A stretch of DNA of 64,000 nucleotides from Fen-1273 sp963748405 (lineage in GTDB: Bacteria; Bacteroidota; Ignavibacteria; UBA10030; UBA6906): the NCBI GenBank assembly GCA_963748405.1, contig CAVVIT010000006.1, forward strand, positions 62,001 to 126,000, in the 5' to 3' direction. Positions within the stretch are counted from its first letter, which is position 1, and each line of letters opens with the position of its first letter. The position numbers were made by a program, and so were the translations under genes. The notes under the pieces are model-generated. The model was not told the origin of the DNA. It saw only the letters and a program-made list of their open reading frames with translations, and did no database searches. Shown here piece by piece: positions 8,506 to 17,084 of the stretch.

Positions 8506-10920
8506 ATGACCGCCGCAATTGATCGTTCTGTTCTGTGCGCCATCGTGAACACACCCCGGCGATCTCCATGGCCCGGAGGCGCCGTGAAACGTGCCGGGCA
8601 CATCGCGGTGCTTTCCGCCCTGCTCTTCGTAACGGGGTCGCTCAACTCCCCGGCGCGTCCGGGGACCCCTCAACCGACAAAGGGGGAGAGGATCTGCATC
8701 GTACCCCGTCCCGTCTCGCTCGTGGAGGGGGAAGGGACGTTCACAGTCACATCCTCGACTCCCCTGGCCGCACCGGGCATCCCCCGCCCGACGATCGCTC
8801 TTCTGCAGGGCAGGATACGGACCGCCGCCGGATTCCAGCTTCCGGAAGGGGGAAAAGCCGCCGGGGATTTCCGCGGGATCAGGATACGGAAGGACAGTCT
8901 CTCTCTCCCGGACGGGGAGGCATACAGGATTTCCGTGACCACATCCGGGATCACGATTACCGGCGGAGGGGACCCCGGCGTCTTCTACGGAATCGAGACG
9001 CTTCTCCAGTTGTTTCCCCCCGCGGGCGCGGTCCTCTCCCTCCCGTGCTGCAGCATCGAGGATGCACCCCGGTTCCGCTGGCGGGGGATGCACCTCGACG
9101 TGAGCAGGCATTTCTTCCCCGCTGCGTTCATCAGGACGTACATCGACATCCTGGCGATGCACAGGATGAACGTCTTTCACTGGCACCTGACCGACGACCA
9201 GGGATGGCGGATCGAAATCAGGAAATACCCGGAGCTCACGCGCACGGGGGCATGGCGCGTGGACAGGGAGGATCGTGACTGGGGTGCACGGCCCCCGCAG
9301 CAGACCGGCGAGCATGCAACGTACGGCGGCTACTATACGCAGGACGAGATCCGGGAGATCGTCGAGTATGCGCGCGAGCGGTACGTCACGATCGTTCCCG
9401 AGATCGAGATGCCGGCGCACGCGCTCGCCGCGCTGGCGGCGTACCCGGAGTTCTCCTGCACGGGAGGGCCGTTCACCGTACCGCCGGGGAGCTACTGGCC
9501 GATCTCGACGATATTCTGCGCGGGAAACGAGGGAACGTTCTCGTTTCTCGACGACATACTGACCGAAGTGATGGACCTGTTCCCCGGCGACTATATACAC
9601 ATCGGCGGGGACGAGGCGGATAAGAGCGAGTGGAAACGATGCCCGAAATGCCAGGCCCGGATCAGGGCCGAGGGCCTTCGCGATGAGTCGGATCTGCAGA
9701 GCTACTTTATGAAGCGGATCGAATCGTTCGTCCGGTCGAAAGGGCGTCGCGTCATCGGGTGGGACGAGATTCTCGACGGAGGGCTTCCTCCCGGTGCATC
9801 GGTGATGTCGTGGAGGGGGATGCAGGGGGGGATCGACGCCGCCCGGCTCGGCCACGATGTCGTGATGGCGCCCGGTTCGTTCACGTACCTGAGCCAGTCG
9901 CAGGGGCCCGCCGCTCTGGAGCCCCCCGGCGGCGGAGGATATCTCCCCCTCGGCACAGTCTACGCGTTCGAGCCCGTTCCCGATTCGCTTCGTGCGGACG
10001 AACGTCCCCGCATACTCGGCGCGGAAGGGTGCCTCTGGAGCGAATTCATCGCAACACCCGGACGCGCGATGTATATGCTCCTTCCGAGGCTCGCGGCGCT
10101 CGCGGAGGTTCTCTGGACGCCGGCAGGGGAGAGGGACTGGAGCGATTTTCTCCGGCGGATGCCCCGCCAGCTCGGGCGGTATGATGCGTGCGGTTACACG
10201 TGGGCGCGGAGCGGCTACGCGGTCCGTATGGCGACGGACCCGGATCCGGATTCGCGCGGCGTCAGGATCTCGCTCAGCACGGAGCTTCCCGCGGATTCGA
10301 TTCTGTATACGACGGACGGCTCCGGGCCGTCACGGGGATCTCCCGTGTACCGCTCTCCTCTGACGCTGCACGAATCTGCCGTGATCAGGGCCTCCGCGCT
10401 GCGCAGCGGCGAAGTGTTTCCCCCCACCGCCGACTCCGTCCTGTTTCACAGGGCGGTATTCGCTCCGGTGGCAGTGACGTTTCCGGCCACGAAGTATCTC
10501 GCGCAGGGGAGCCGCTCCCTCACGGACGGGCTCTTCGGCTCTCTGGACCATGCGGACGGAAGGTGGCTGGGATTCGAGGGGGTGGATTTCGAGGCGGTCG
10601 TCGACCTCGGCAAACCCGTCGCCGTCTCGCTGATCGGTGCCAGGTTTCTTCAGAGGACCGGCTCGTGGATCTTCTTTCCCTCGTCCGTGTCGTTCGAGAC
10701 CTCGGTGGACGGCCGGACGTTCACTCCCGCCGGGTCGTTTGACGTCCCGCCGGCCCGGGGCGAGGAAGAGCCCTCCGTGCGCGAGTGGCACTCGGCCCCC
10801 GCGCAGGCGGAAATCCGGTACGTCCGCGTCACCGCCCGCAACCTCGGGACCTGTCCGCCGTGGCACCCGGGGGCGGGGGGAAAGGCGTGGCTGTTCATCG
10901 ATGAAATCGTCGTCCAGTGA
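8506..10920 (+). CDS. Secreted beta-N-acetylhexosaminidase, GH20
   Basis: Removes terminal beta-GlcNAc/GalNAc from glycans by substrate-assisted catalysis. The 804-residue product has a hydrophobic export segment at about residues 27-45 behind a long basic N-terminus. A GH20b N-terminal domain follows (about 60-180), then the catalytic barrel with FRWRGMHLDVSRHF, NVFHWHLTDDQGWRIE and the catalytic Asp-Glu pair in HIGGDEAD (Asp369-Glu370). Near the C-terminus are a chitobiase-type segment (LYTTDGS, about 605-665) and a discoidin-like carbohydrate-binding domain (about 680-800). The SD-supported ATG at 8506 is preferred; a GTG at 8584 with its own GGAGG would give a shorter, more usual signal peptide. 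The GH29 gene follows 34 nt downstream. Confidence 0.93.
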   Translation: MTAAIDRSVLCAIVNTPRRSPWPGGAVKRAGHIAVLSALLFVTGSLNSPARPGTPQPTKGERICIVPRPVSLVEGEGTFTVTSSTPLAAPGIPRPTIALLQGRIRTAAGFQLPEGGKAAGDFRGIRIRKDSLSLPDGEAYRISVTTSGITITGGGDPGVFYGIETLLQLFPPAGAVLSLPCCSIEDAPRFRWRGMHLDVSRHFFPAAFIRTYIDILAMHRMNVFHWHLTDDQGWRIEIRKYPELTRTGAWRVDREDRDWGARPPQQTGEHATYGGYYTQDEIREIVEYARERYVTIVPEIEMPAHALAALAAYPEFSCTGGPFTVPPGSYWPISTIFCAGNEGTFSFLDDILTEVMDLFPGDYIHIGGDEADKSEWKRCPKCQARIRAEGLRDESDLQSYFMKRIESFVRSKGRRVIGWDEILDGGLPPGASVMSWRGMQGGIDAARLGHDVVMAPGSFTYLSQSQGPAALEPPGGGGYLPLGTVYAFEPVPDSLRADERPRILGAEGCLWSEFIATPGRAMYMLLPRLAALAEVLWTPAGERDWSDFLRRMPRQLGRYDACGYTWARSGYAVRMATDPDPDSRGVRISLSTELPADSILYTTDGSGPSRGSPVYRSPLTLHESAVIRASALRSGEVFPPTADSVLFHRAVFAPVAVTFPATKYLAQGSRSLTDGLFGSLDHADGRWLGFEGVDFEAVVDLGKPVAVSLIGARFLQRTGSWIFFPSSVSFETSVDGRTFTPAGSFDVPPARGEEEPSVREWHSAPAQAEIRYVRVTARNLGTCPPWHPGAGGKAWLFIDEIVVQ

Positions 10921-10954
10921 AGCGTCAAACCCGGTTACAATCCAGGAGAAGACC

Positions 10955-13000
10955 ATGAGACTTCTGAACCTGTTCATGATATCCCTTGTCGCCTGTGCAG
11001 CTCTCCGCTTCTCCGCCGGTGCGGGGGAGGAATCCAGCGCCGATCGCGCGGCGAGGATGCAATGGTGGCGCGAAGCCCGTTTCGGACTGTTCATCCACTG
11101 GGGGCTGTACGCGGTGCCTGCGGGTGCGTGGAACGGGAAGACGGACTACGGGGAGTGGATACGGACGAGCGCGAAGATTCCCCTCAAAGAATACGAGTCA
11201 TTCGTCGGGAAGTTCAACCCGTCGAAATTCGATCCGGACGCGTGGGTCAGGATGGCGAAGGCGGCGGGGATGAAATACATCGTCATTACCACGAAACATC
11301 ATGACGGGTTCTGCCTCTTCGACGCGAAGGAGACCGACTTCAACGTCATGTCGACGCCGTTCCGGAAGGACGTGATGAAAGCGCTCGCCGATGCCTGCAG
11401 GAAGGAAGGGATGAAGATCTGCTGGTACTATTCGATCATGGACTGGCATCACAGCGACTACCTCCCCCGCCGCGAATGGGAGACCGACCGTCCGGATTCG
11501 GGGGCGGATTTCGGCCGGTACGTCCGGTACATGAAAGCGGAGATCAAGGAACTCCTGACGAACTACGGGCCGATCGGCGTCCTCTGGTTCGACGGTGAAT
11601 GGGAATCGACCTGGAACACGGCGTACGGGAAAGAGCTCTACGACTATGTCCGCTCGCTTCAGAAGGACATCATCGTCAACAACCGGGTCGGCGCCGCGCG
11701 CTCGGGGATGGAAGGGTTCACGAAGGAGGGGGAATTCTCCGGAGATTTCGGTACGCCCGAGCAGGAGGTTCCCGCCACGGGGCTGCCGGGTGTCGACTGG
11801 GAAACCTGCATGACGATGAACGATCACTGGGGATACTGCAGGGCCGACACGGACTGGAAATCCCCGAAGGAGCTGATCCGCACGCTCGCGGACGTGGCGT
11901 CGAAGGGAGGGAATTTCCTCCTCAATATCGGTCCCACCTCGGACGGCGTCTTCCCCCCGGAGAGCATCGAACGCCTCCGCGACATCGGGATCTGGATGAA
12001 CGTCAACGGAGAGGCCGTCCACGGGACGACCGCGAGCCCGTTCGAGCACCTCGGCTGGGGCCGCTGCACGGAGAGGCGGAAGGGGGGCGGAACGACACTG
12101 TATCTCCACGTGTTCGACTGGCCCGCTTCCGGGAGGTTGACGGTTCCCGGCCTGCTCGGGACTCCGGTCCGCGCATACCTGATGGCGGACCGGAGCTCCA
12201 CGCTTCACGTGACCCGGAGTGAGGACACGCTCGTCGTTGTGCTCCCCGGTGCGTCTCCCGATCCCTCCGACGCGGTCGTCGGCCTCGACTTCGACGCCGT
12301 TCCGGAAATCAACCATCCCCCCGTTATCGCCGCCCCCGAAACGCTTTTCGTCGACAGGGTTTCGCTTTCGATCACCTCCGAACGGCGGAACGCCGAGATA
12401 CGCTACACGCTCGACGGGTCCGTCCCCCTCTCCAGATCCCTGCGCGCGGAAGGGCCCGTCGTCCTCACACGCGGGGGGACCGTGCGTGCGAGGCTCTTCC
12501 GGCTCGGGAAGCCGGTGAGTCCGGTCGCGTCGAAGACGTTCACGAAAACCGCCGCGATCCCCTCGCTCCGCGGCGGCGGGCTCGCTCCCGGGATTGCGTA
12601 CAGGTACTATCAGGGCGCGTGGGACAGCCTCCCTGATTTCGCGCATCTCTCCCCGTTCAGGGAGGGAAAACTCGGGAACTTCGGGACACCCCGGCTTCGT
12701 CTGGAGAATTACGCGTTCGTCTACGACGGCTTTATCGCAGTTCCCGCGACGGGGGTCTACGCGTTCTTCACTGAATCGGACGACGGGAGCAGGCTCACCG
12801 TGGACGGCGTTCCCGTCGTCGAGAACGACGGGTTGCACGGAATGACGGAAAGGAAAGGGGTGGTCGCTCTCGAGTCCGGCCTCCATGCGATCCATGTCGA
12901 GTACTTCAACAAATCGGGGGGTGCGGGACTGAACGTCTCGTGGCGCGTTCCGGGATCGGGAGTGAGTGCCGTTCCCGACAGCGCGCTCTTCTGCAGGTAG
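10955..13000 (+). CDS. Secreted alpha-L-fucosidase, GH29, with C-terminal PA14 domain
   Basis: Hydrolyses alpha-L-fucosides from glycans. The 681-residue product starts with a signal peptide (cleavage near SAGA, about residue 23). The GH29 barrel shows WWREARFGLFIHWG, TTKHHDGFCLFDAKET, WYYSIMDWHH and the predicted nucleophile Asp213 in VLWFDGEW; SKGGNFLLNIGPTSDG closes the domain. A chitobiase-like module (IRYTLDGS, about 480-530) and a PA14 carbohydrate-binding domain (about 550-680) follow. ATG 10955 has an AGGAGA SD 5-6 nt upstream and begins the signal peptide; the longer frame back to 10637 overlaps the GH20 gene and is rejected. Close spacing suggests co-transcription with GH20, so the pair could trim fucosylated N-acetylhexosamine glycans. 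Confidence 0.94.
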   Translation: MRLLNLFMISLVACAALRFSAGAGEESSADRAARMQWWREARFGLFIHWGLYAVPAGAWNGKTDYGEWIRTSAKIPLKEYESFVGKFNPSKFDPDAWVRMAKAAGMKYIVITTKHHDGFCLFDAKETDFNVMSTPFRKDVMKALADACRKEGMKICWYYSIMDWHHSDYLPRREWETDRPDSGADFGRYVRYMKAEIKELLTNYGPIGVLWFDGEWESTWNTAYGKELYDYVRSLQKDIIVNNRVGAARSGMEGFTKEGEFSGDFGTPEQEVPATGLPGVDWETCMTMNDHWGYCRADTDWKSPKELIRTLADVASKGGNFLLNIGPTSDGVFPPESIERLRDIGIWMNVNGEAVHGTTASPFEHLGWGRCTERRKGGGTTLYLHVFDWPASGRLTVPGLLGTPVRAYLMADRSSTLHVTRSEDTLVVVLPGASPDPSDAVVGLDFDAVPEINHPPVIAAPETLFVDRVSLSITSERRNAEIRYTLDGSVPLSRSLRAEGPVVLTRGGTVRARLFRLGKPVSPVASKTFTKTAAIPSLRGGGLAPGIAYRYYQGAWDSLPDFAHLSPFREGKLGNFGTPRLRLENYAFVYDGFIAVPATGVYAFFTESDDGSRLTVDGVPVVENDGLHGMTERKGVVALESGLHAIHVEYFNKSGGAGLNVSWRVPGSGVSAVPDSALFCR

Positions 13001-13110
13001 AAATGTTCCCCCGGGGTGACATTCCCGGGAAGAGGGCGTTGCATGTTGCGGGGAATTTGCTTTCTTGCGTAGTTCAACTCACACTCTACGAACAATGCTA
13101 CAGGAGACGG

Positions 13111-14016
13111 ATGAAATCCACGTATCTGCTTGTCCTCTTTCTGCTGTGCAGTGCCGGGGCGGTCGCCCAGCAAAGAACCCCTGAGGAAATCGAACGGGAA
13201 AAGAAGTATCTCGAACAGTCCGCGAAGGCGAACGCGGACACCTCGAAGCACTACGGATGGAACCACACCGCCTCAGGTGCGCTGAACCTGACGCAGGTGT
13301 CGTTCAAGGACTGGGTCGCCGGCGGCTCCAACACGCTCGCGTACTCCGCCGTCCTCCAGGGGTCGTCGGTGCTGACGTCCGAACGGACCATCTGGACGAA
13401 CAACTACCGGCTTGCCTTCGGGCAGGCGCGGCTCGGCGACCAGGGGCTCCGCAAGACGGACGACGATATTTATCTCGAGAGTCTTTTCCTCCTGAAAACG
13501 GGAGGGAACCTCAATCCGTACGTGGCGGCCACGGTGCGCACGCAGTTCGCGCCCGGGTACAATTACAGCACGACCCCGGAAACCCGGGTGTCGAAGTTTT
13601 TTGATCCCGGGTACGTCACCGAAAGCGCCGGGTTCGAGTACAGGCCCGCGGCGGTGTTTACGACCCGCCTGGGCGCCGAGCTCCGCGAGGTCTTCACGTC
13701 CCAGTACAACCAGTATGCCACGGACCTGACGACGAACACGGTGCACAAGGTATGGACCCGCGGCGGCATCGAGTCCGTCAGCGAACTGAACGCGAACATC
13801 GCGGAAAACATCCAGTTCGTGGGACGGCTGGAATTGTTCGCCCCGTTCCAGACGATGGACCGGATCGTCGTCCGGAACGATTACTCGATCGTGGCGAAGG
13901 TCAACAAATACATCTCGACGGGGCTGACGTTCAACATCATCAACGACGTTAACGTGTCGGCGAAGACGCAGATGAAACAGGCGCTCGCCCTGGGCCTGAC
14001 CTACACGCTTTTTTGA
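13111..14016 (+). CDS. DUF3078 outer-membrane beta-barrel protein
   Basis: A 301-residue protein with a signal peptide (cleaved after VAQ at about residue 20), a short charged helical stretch, then alternating beta-strands ending in LGLTYTLF. The C-terminal aromatic residue is typical of outer-membrane barrels. The segment WNHTASGALNLTQVSFKDWVAGGSN is characteristic of the DUF3078 family, found mainly in Bacteroidetes and Chlorobi relatives; function unknown. ATG 13111 follows an AGGAGA SD; the frame is open further upstream but overlaps the end of the fucosidase gene. mscL lies 50 nt downstream. Confidence 0.82.
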   Translation: MKSTYLLVLFLLCSAGAVAQQRTPEEIEREKKYLEQSAKANADTSKHYGWNHTASGALNLTQVSFKDWVAGGSNTLAYSAVLQGSSVLTSERTIWTNNYRLAFGQARLGDQGLRKTDDDIYLESLFLLKTGGNLNPYVAATVRTQFAPGYNYSTTPETRVSKFFDPGYVTESAGFEYRPAAVFTTRLGAELREVFTSQYNQYATDLTTNTVHKVWTRGGIESVSELNANIAENIQFVGRLELFAPFQTMDRIVVRNDYSIVAKVNKYISTGLTFNIINDVNVSAKTQMKQALALGLTYTLF

Positions 14017-14065
14017 GCTGTCCCGCTCCACACCCACACATACGTACCATAACAGGAGATGTACC

Positions 14066-14479
14066 ATGAGCGTCGTCAAGGAATTCAGAGAGTTCGCCAT
14101 GAAGGGGAACGTCGTCGACCTGGCGGTCGGTATCATCATCGGCGGAGCGTTCGGCAAGATTGTCTCCTCGCTCGTCGGAGACGTGATCATGCCTCCGCTC
14201 GGCCTTCTCATCGGCGGCGTCGATTTCCGTGACCTTGCCGTCACGCTGAAAGCGCCGCTCGTCGGGTCGACGGCGGTGTCGCTCCGCTACGGGGCGTTCA
14301 TCCAGACCTGGTTCGACTTCGCGATTATCGCATTCGCCATATTCCTCCTCATCAAGGGGATTAACGCTCTGAAGCGGACGAAGGAGACGGCGCCGGCCGC
14401 TCCGCCGAAACCTTCCGCGCAGGAACTCCTCCTGGCCGAGATACGGGACCTTCTGAAAAAGCAGGCCGGGGTGAACTGA
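14066..14479 (+). CDS. mscL: Large-conductance mechanosensitive channel
   Basis: Inner-membrane pentameric channel that opens under osmotic downshock. The 137-residue length is standard. The N-terminus KEFREFAMKGNVVDLAVG is the canonical MscL start and is followed by the glycine-rich TM1 (IIIGGAFGKIVSSLVGDVIMPPLG), a periplasmic loop, TM2 (FIQTWFDFAIIAFAIFLLI) and a charged C-terminal helix. An AGGAG SD lies 8 nt before ATG 14066. The next gene starts 2 nt after its stop, so they are probably co-transcribed. Confidence 0.97.
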   Translation: MSVVKEFREFAMKGNVVDLAVGIIIGGAFGKIVSSLVGDVIMPPLGLLIGGVDFRDLAVTLKAPLVGSTAVSLRYGAFIQTWFDFAIIAFAIFLLIKGINALKRTKETAPAAPPKPSAQELLLAEIRDLLKKQAGVN

Positions 14480-14481
14480 AC

Positions 14482-15231
14482 GTGCTGGCCGGGCTCCTTC
14501 TCTCCTGGGCTGTCTGCCTTCTGCCCGGAACAGGCGACGTCGCGACGCTGATGCGGTCCGGGGACGACGCGTTCGCACGGATCGACTACCCGCCGGCCAT
14601 CGCCCTGTATGAAGAAGCGCTCGCCGGGACTCCCACGGATCCGGAGATCCTGTGGCGGCTGGCAAGGGCCTGTGTTTGCGCCGCGGAGGTTTCGGAAGGG
14701 GACGCACGGGGGAGCCTCCTCTCCCGGGGGGAAGCCTACGCCCGCCGCTGCATCGCCGCCGATTCGATGAAAGAGGAGGGGCATACGTGGCTGGCGGGAG
14801 CGCTGGGGTATCTCGCGCTGGATGCACCGACGGAGAAGAAGCTCGTCATCTCGCGTGAGCTTCAGGCCGAGGCACTGCGCGCCACGGAACTCAACCCGCA
14901 GGACGACGCCGCCTGGTCGATCCTGGGCTCATTTTACCGCGCGCTGGGGAATATCGGGTGGCTGGAGCGGATGCTCGCATCGCTGTTCGTCGGTTCGGTT
15001 CCGCACGGGGGCTTCCCGGAGGCGGAGGCGGCGCTGAAGAAAGCCGTAGCGATCGCCCCCGGCATCATGCGGCACCAGTACGAACTGGGGATCCTGTATC
15101 TCGACATGGGAAGGAAGGACGACGCCAGGCGCTGCCTGGAACTGGCGGAGACGCTCCCCGTGCGCACGGCGATCGACCGTCCGCGGCTCGAGAAGATCAA
15201 AGAGCTCCTCGCGGGAGGAGACTTCCGCTGA
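14482..15231 (+). CDS. TPR-containing protein
   Basis: A 249-residue protein starting at GTG 14482, two bases after the mscL stop. It has a hydrophobic N-terminus (LAGLLLSWAVCLLPG) that could be a signal peptide. Helical repeats of the TPR type follow, e.g. AIALYEEALAGTPTDPEILWRLARAC and HQYELGILYLDMGRKDDARRCLELAE. The pattern of a long middle helix and C-terminal repeats resembles the RMD/TPR family. No catalytic motif is visible. Role unknown; the tight link to mscL suggests shared expression rather than a proven shared job. It converges on the acyl-CoA synthetase gene 24 nt later. Confidence 0.72.
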   Translation: MLAGLLLSWAVCLLPGTGDVATLMRSGDDAFARIDYPPAIALYEEALAGTPTDPEILWRLARACVCAAEVSEGDARGSLLSRGEAYARRCIAADSMKEEGHTWLAGALGYLALDAPTEKKLVISRELQAEALRATELNPQDDAAWSILGSFYRALGNIGWLERMLASLFVGSVPHGGFPEAEAALKKAVAIAPGIMRHQYELGILYLDMGRKDDARRCLELAETLPVRTAIDRPRLEKIKELLAGGDFR

Positions 15232-15255
15232 ATCCCCGCGGCGGCCCCTCCGCGA

Positions 15256-16947
15256 TCAGACGTAGAGGTGTCTTTTGATCTTCTGTGTCGGGGTCTTTTC
15301 GAACGGCTCCCGCTGCTCGACGAGCTTCTGTATCCTGGAAAACGACGCCAGGCGCTCGTTGATCTGCCGGCGGAGGTCGTCGAGGAGCGAGCGCATCTTC
15401 TCCCGGATCTGGGATTCCGTCAGCTGGACGCGCGAAAACAGCTTGTCCAGCTCCTCGTAATTGAGGTGGACGCGCGCCGCGAGCTGATTGTCCTGCTGGA
15501 ACACGAGCGACTCGACGACGATGTCGAACTCGTTGATCGTGGATTCGATCTCCTCGGGGTAGATGTTCTTCCCGCTCGGCCCGAGGATCAGGTTCTTGAG
15601 CCTCCCCTTGATGTACAGGTATCCGCTCCTGTCGAAGACCCCCAGGTCTCCCGTACGGAACCACCCGTCCGGCGTCATGACTTCGGCTGTCCGTTTCGGA
15701 TCCTTGTAATACCCTTTCATCACCATCGGTCCCCTGACGAGGATCTCCCCCTCGCCCGTGGAGGGGTCGGGATTGTCGATCCTGATCCGCGCACTCTGGA
15801 CCGGAAATCCCGTCGAGCGGTATTTCGTCGATGCGGGAGGGGAACCGGCGACCAGCGGGGATGTCTCTGTCAGGCCGTACCCGATCGCATAGGGAAATCC
15901 CGCCTCCCGGAGAAAGAGCTCGACGTCCGGGGCGAGCGGCGCCCCGCCGATCGTGAATATCCTGAGGTTTCCCCCGAACGAGGCCAGGAGCTGCTTCCCC
16001 GCCGCCGCGTTGAGCCGCCGCCGGAACAGGGGGATCTTGTAAAGCCCCCTGACGACGGGATTCCCCGTGAGCTTCGGGTGGATCCTCCCCTTGTAGATCT
16101 TCTCGATGACCAGCGGGACGGAGAGCATGACGGTCGGCTTCACCTTCGCCATCGCCGGCATGAGGACACCCGCCGAGGGGGGCTTGTCGAGGTAGTAGAC
16201 GGAGGCCCCGAGCAGGACGGGGGCGATCAGGCCGAGCGTGCACTCGTACGAGTGCGACAGGGGGAGTATCGACAGGAACCGGTCTGCCTCGGTCACGTCC
16301 ACGAGCTCCGACGTTGCAAGGGTGTCGGCAACCAGGTTCTTGTGCGTGAGCATGACCCCCTTGGAATGTCCCGTGGTGCCGGAGGTGTAAATGATGGACG
16401 CGATGTCGTCCTCCCGCACCTCGGTGGCGATTTTCCCCGTTACGCGGAAGGCCACCTCCTTCAGCCGCGCGATCTCCCTGCTCCCCTGGTCGAGGATCTG
16501 CTGGAATCGGTCCGGTGAATCTTCCGGCTCGATGAGCGACATGTCGTCCAGGAGGATCTTCGTCGTCAGCTGCGTGAACTCCTTGTCCTCGAGACTTCCG
16601 AGGAGTTTCTTCGATACGAAGAGGGCCTTGGACTCGGAGTGGCGGAGTATGTGCTGGACCTCGTTCGGGTGGAAGTCGGGAAGTATCGGGACGGCCACCG
16701 CCCCCATCGTGGTGACGGCGAAGAAGGCGATTCCCCAGTTCGGCTTGTTCTCCGACAGGAGGGCGACCCTGTCGCCGGCGATGATTCCCCGGTCGTGGAG
16801 GAACCGTGTAATCTCTTCGACCCGCTCGGCGACCCGCCCGAACGTCATGGCTTCGCCGTCGACCGTGGAGAACGCAATCCTGTCCCTGAACCGCCGGGTG
16901 CTCTGCTTCAGGACGCTCTTGAGTGTGAGGCTTTCGAGTGCGATCAT
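15256..16947 (-). CDS. Long-chain fatty acid-CoA ligase (AMP-forming)
   Basis: Activates fatty acids to acyl-CoA through an acyl-adenylate. The 563-residue protein carries the ANL superfamily P-loop IIYTSGTTGHSKGVMLTH (about residues 180-197), the core motif YGLTETSP, and the hinge/adenylate motif DGWFRTGDLG followed by YIKGRLKNLI. LGPSGKNIYPEEIE marks the long-chain FadD/'LCFA-CoA ligase' branch, as does the C-terminal catalytic Lys region (PTQKIKR). ATG 16947 begins family similarity; the frame extends 12 codons upstream. It is transcribed from a divergent region shared with the 5'-nucleotidase gene. It could work with the distant fadL-like and enoyl-CoA hydratase genes in fatty acid use. 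Confidence 0.92.
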   Translation of the reverse strand: MIALESLTLKSVLKQSTRRFRDRIAFSTVDGEAMTFGRVAERVEEITRFLHDRGIIAGDRVALLSENKPNWGIAFFAVTTMGAVAVPILPDFHPNEVQHILRHSESKALFVSKKLLGSLEDKEFTQLTTKILLDDMSLIEPEDSPDRFQQILDQGSREIARLKEVAFRVTGKIATEVREDDIASIIYTSGTTGHSKGVMLTHKNLVADTLATSELVDVTEADRFLSILPLSHSYECTLGLIAPVLLGASVYYLDKPPSAGVLMPAMAKVKPTVMLSVPLVIEKIYKGRIHPKLTGNPVVRGLYKIPLFRRRLNAAAGKQLLASFGGNLRIFTIGGAPLAPDVELFLREAGFPYAIGYGLTETSPLVAGSPPASTKYRSTGFPVQSARIRIDNPDPSTGEGEILVRGPMVMKGYYKDPKRTAEVMTPDGWFRTGDLGVFDRSGYLYIKGRLKNLILGPSGKNIYPEEIESTINEFDIVVESLVFQQDNQLAARVHLNYEELDKLFSRVQLTESQIREKMRSLLDDLRRQINERLASFSRIQKLVEQREPFEKTPTQKIKRHLYV

Positions 16948-16981
16948 GGCGCGTGGTGTGAGTCGTGAAGGACGCAAACCC

Positions 16982-17009
16982 AAAATACGAATCCCCCGCG
17001 GAATATCAA
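16982..17009 (-). promoter_or_regulatory. Promoter for the acyl-CoA synthetase gene
   Basis: On the - strand: TTGATA (17009-17004), a 16-nt spacer, TATTTT (16987-16982). Predicted transcription start near 16975, about 28 nt before ATG 16947. Confidence 0.5.
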
Positions 17010-17084
17010 ACTGCGGTCACGGGAAGTTTCGTAATTCCCCCATTCTTCGTATATTCCCCCCACTCGCACATTGCAGGGAACCCC

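Noticed and set aside
8584..10920. Shorter GTG start for the hexosaminidase
   Set aside because: It gives a tidier signal peptide and has a GGAGG, but the promoter and a GGAGG 7 nt before ATG 8506 favour the longer form.
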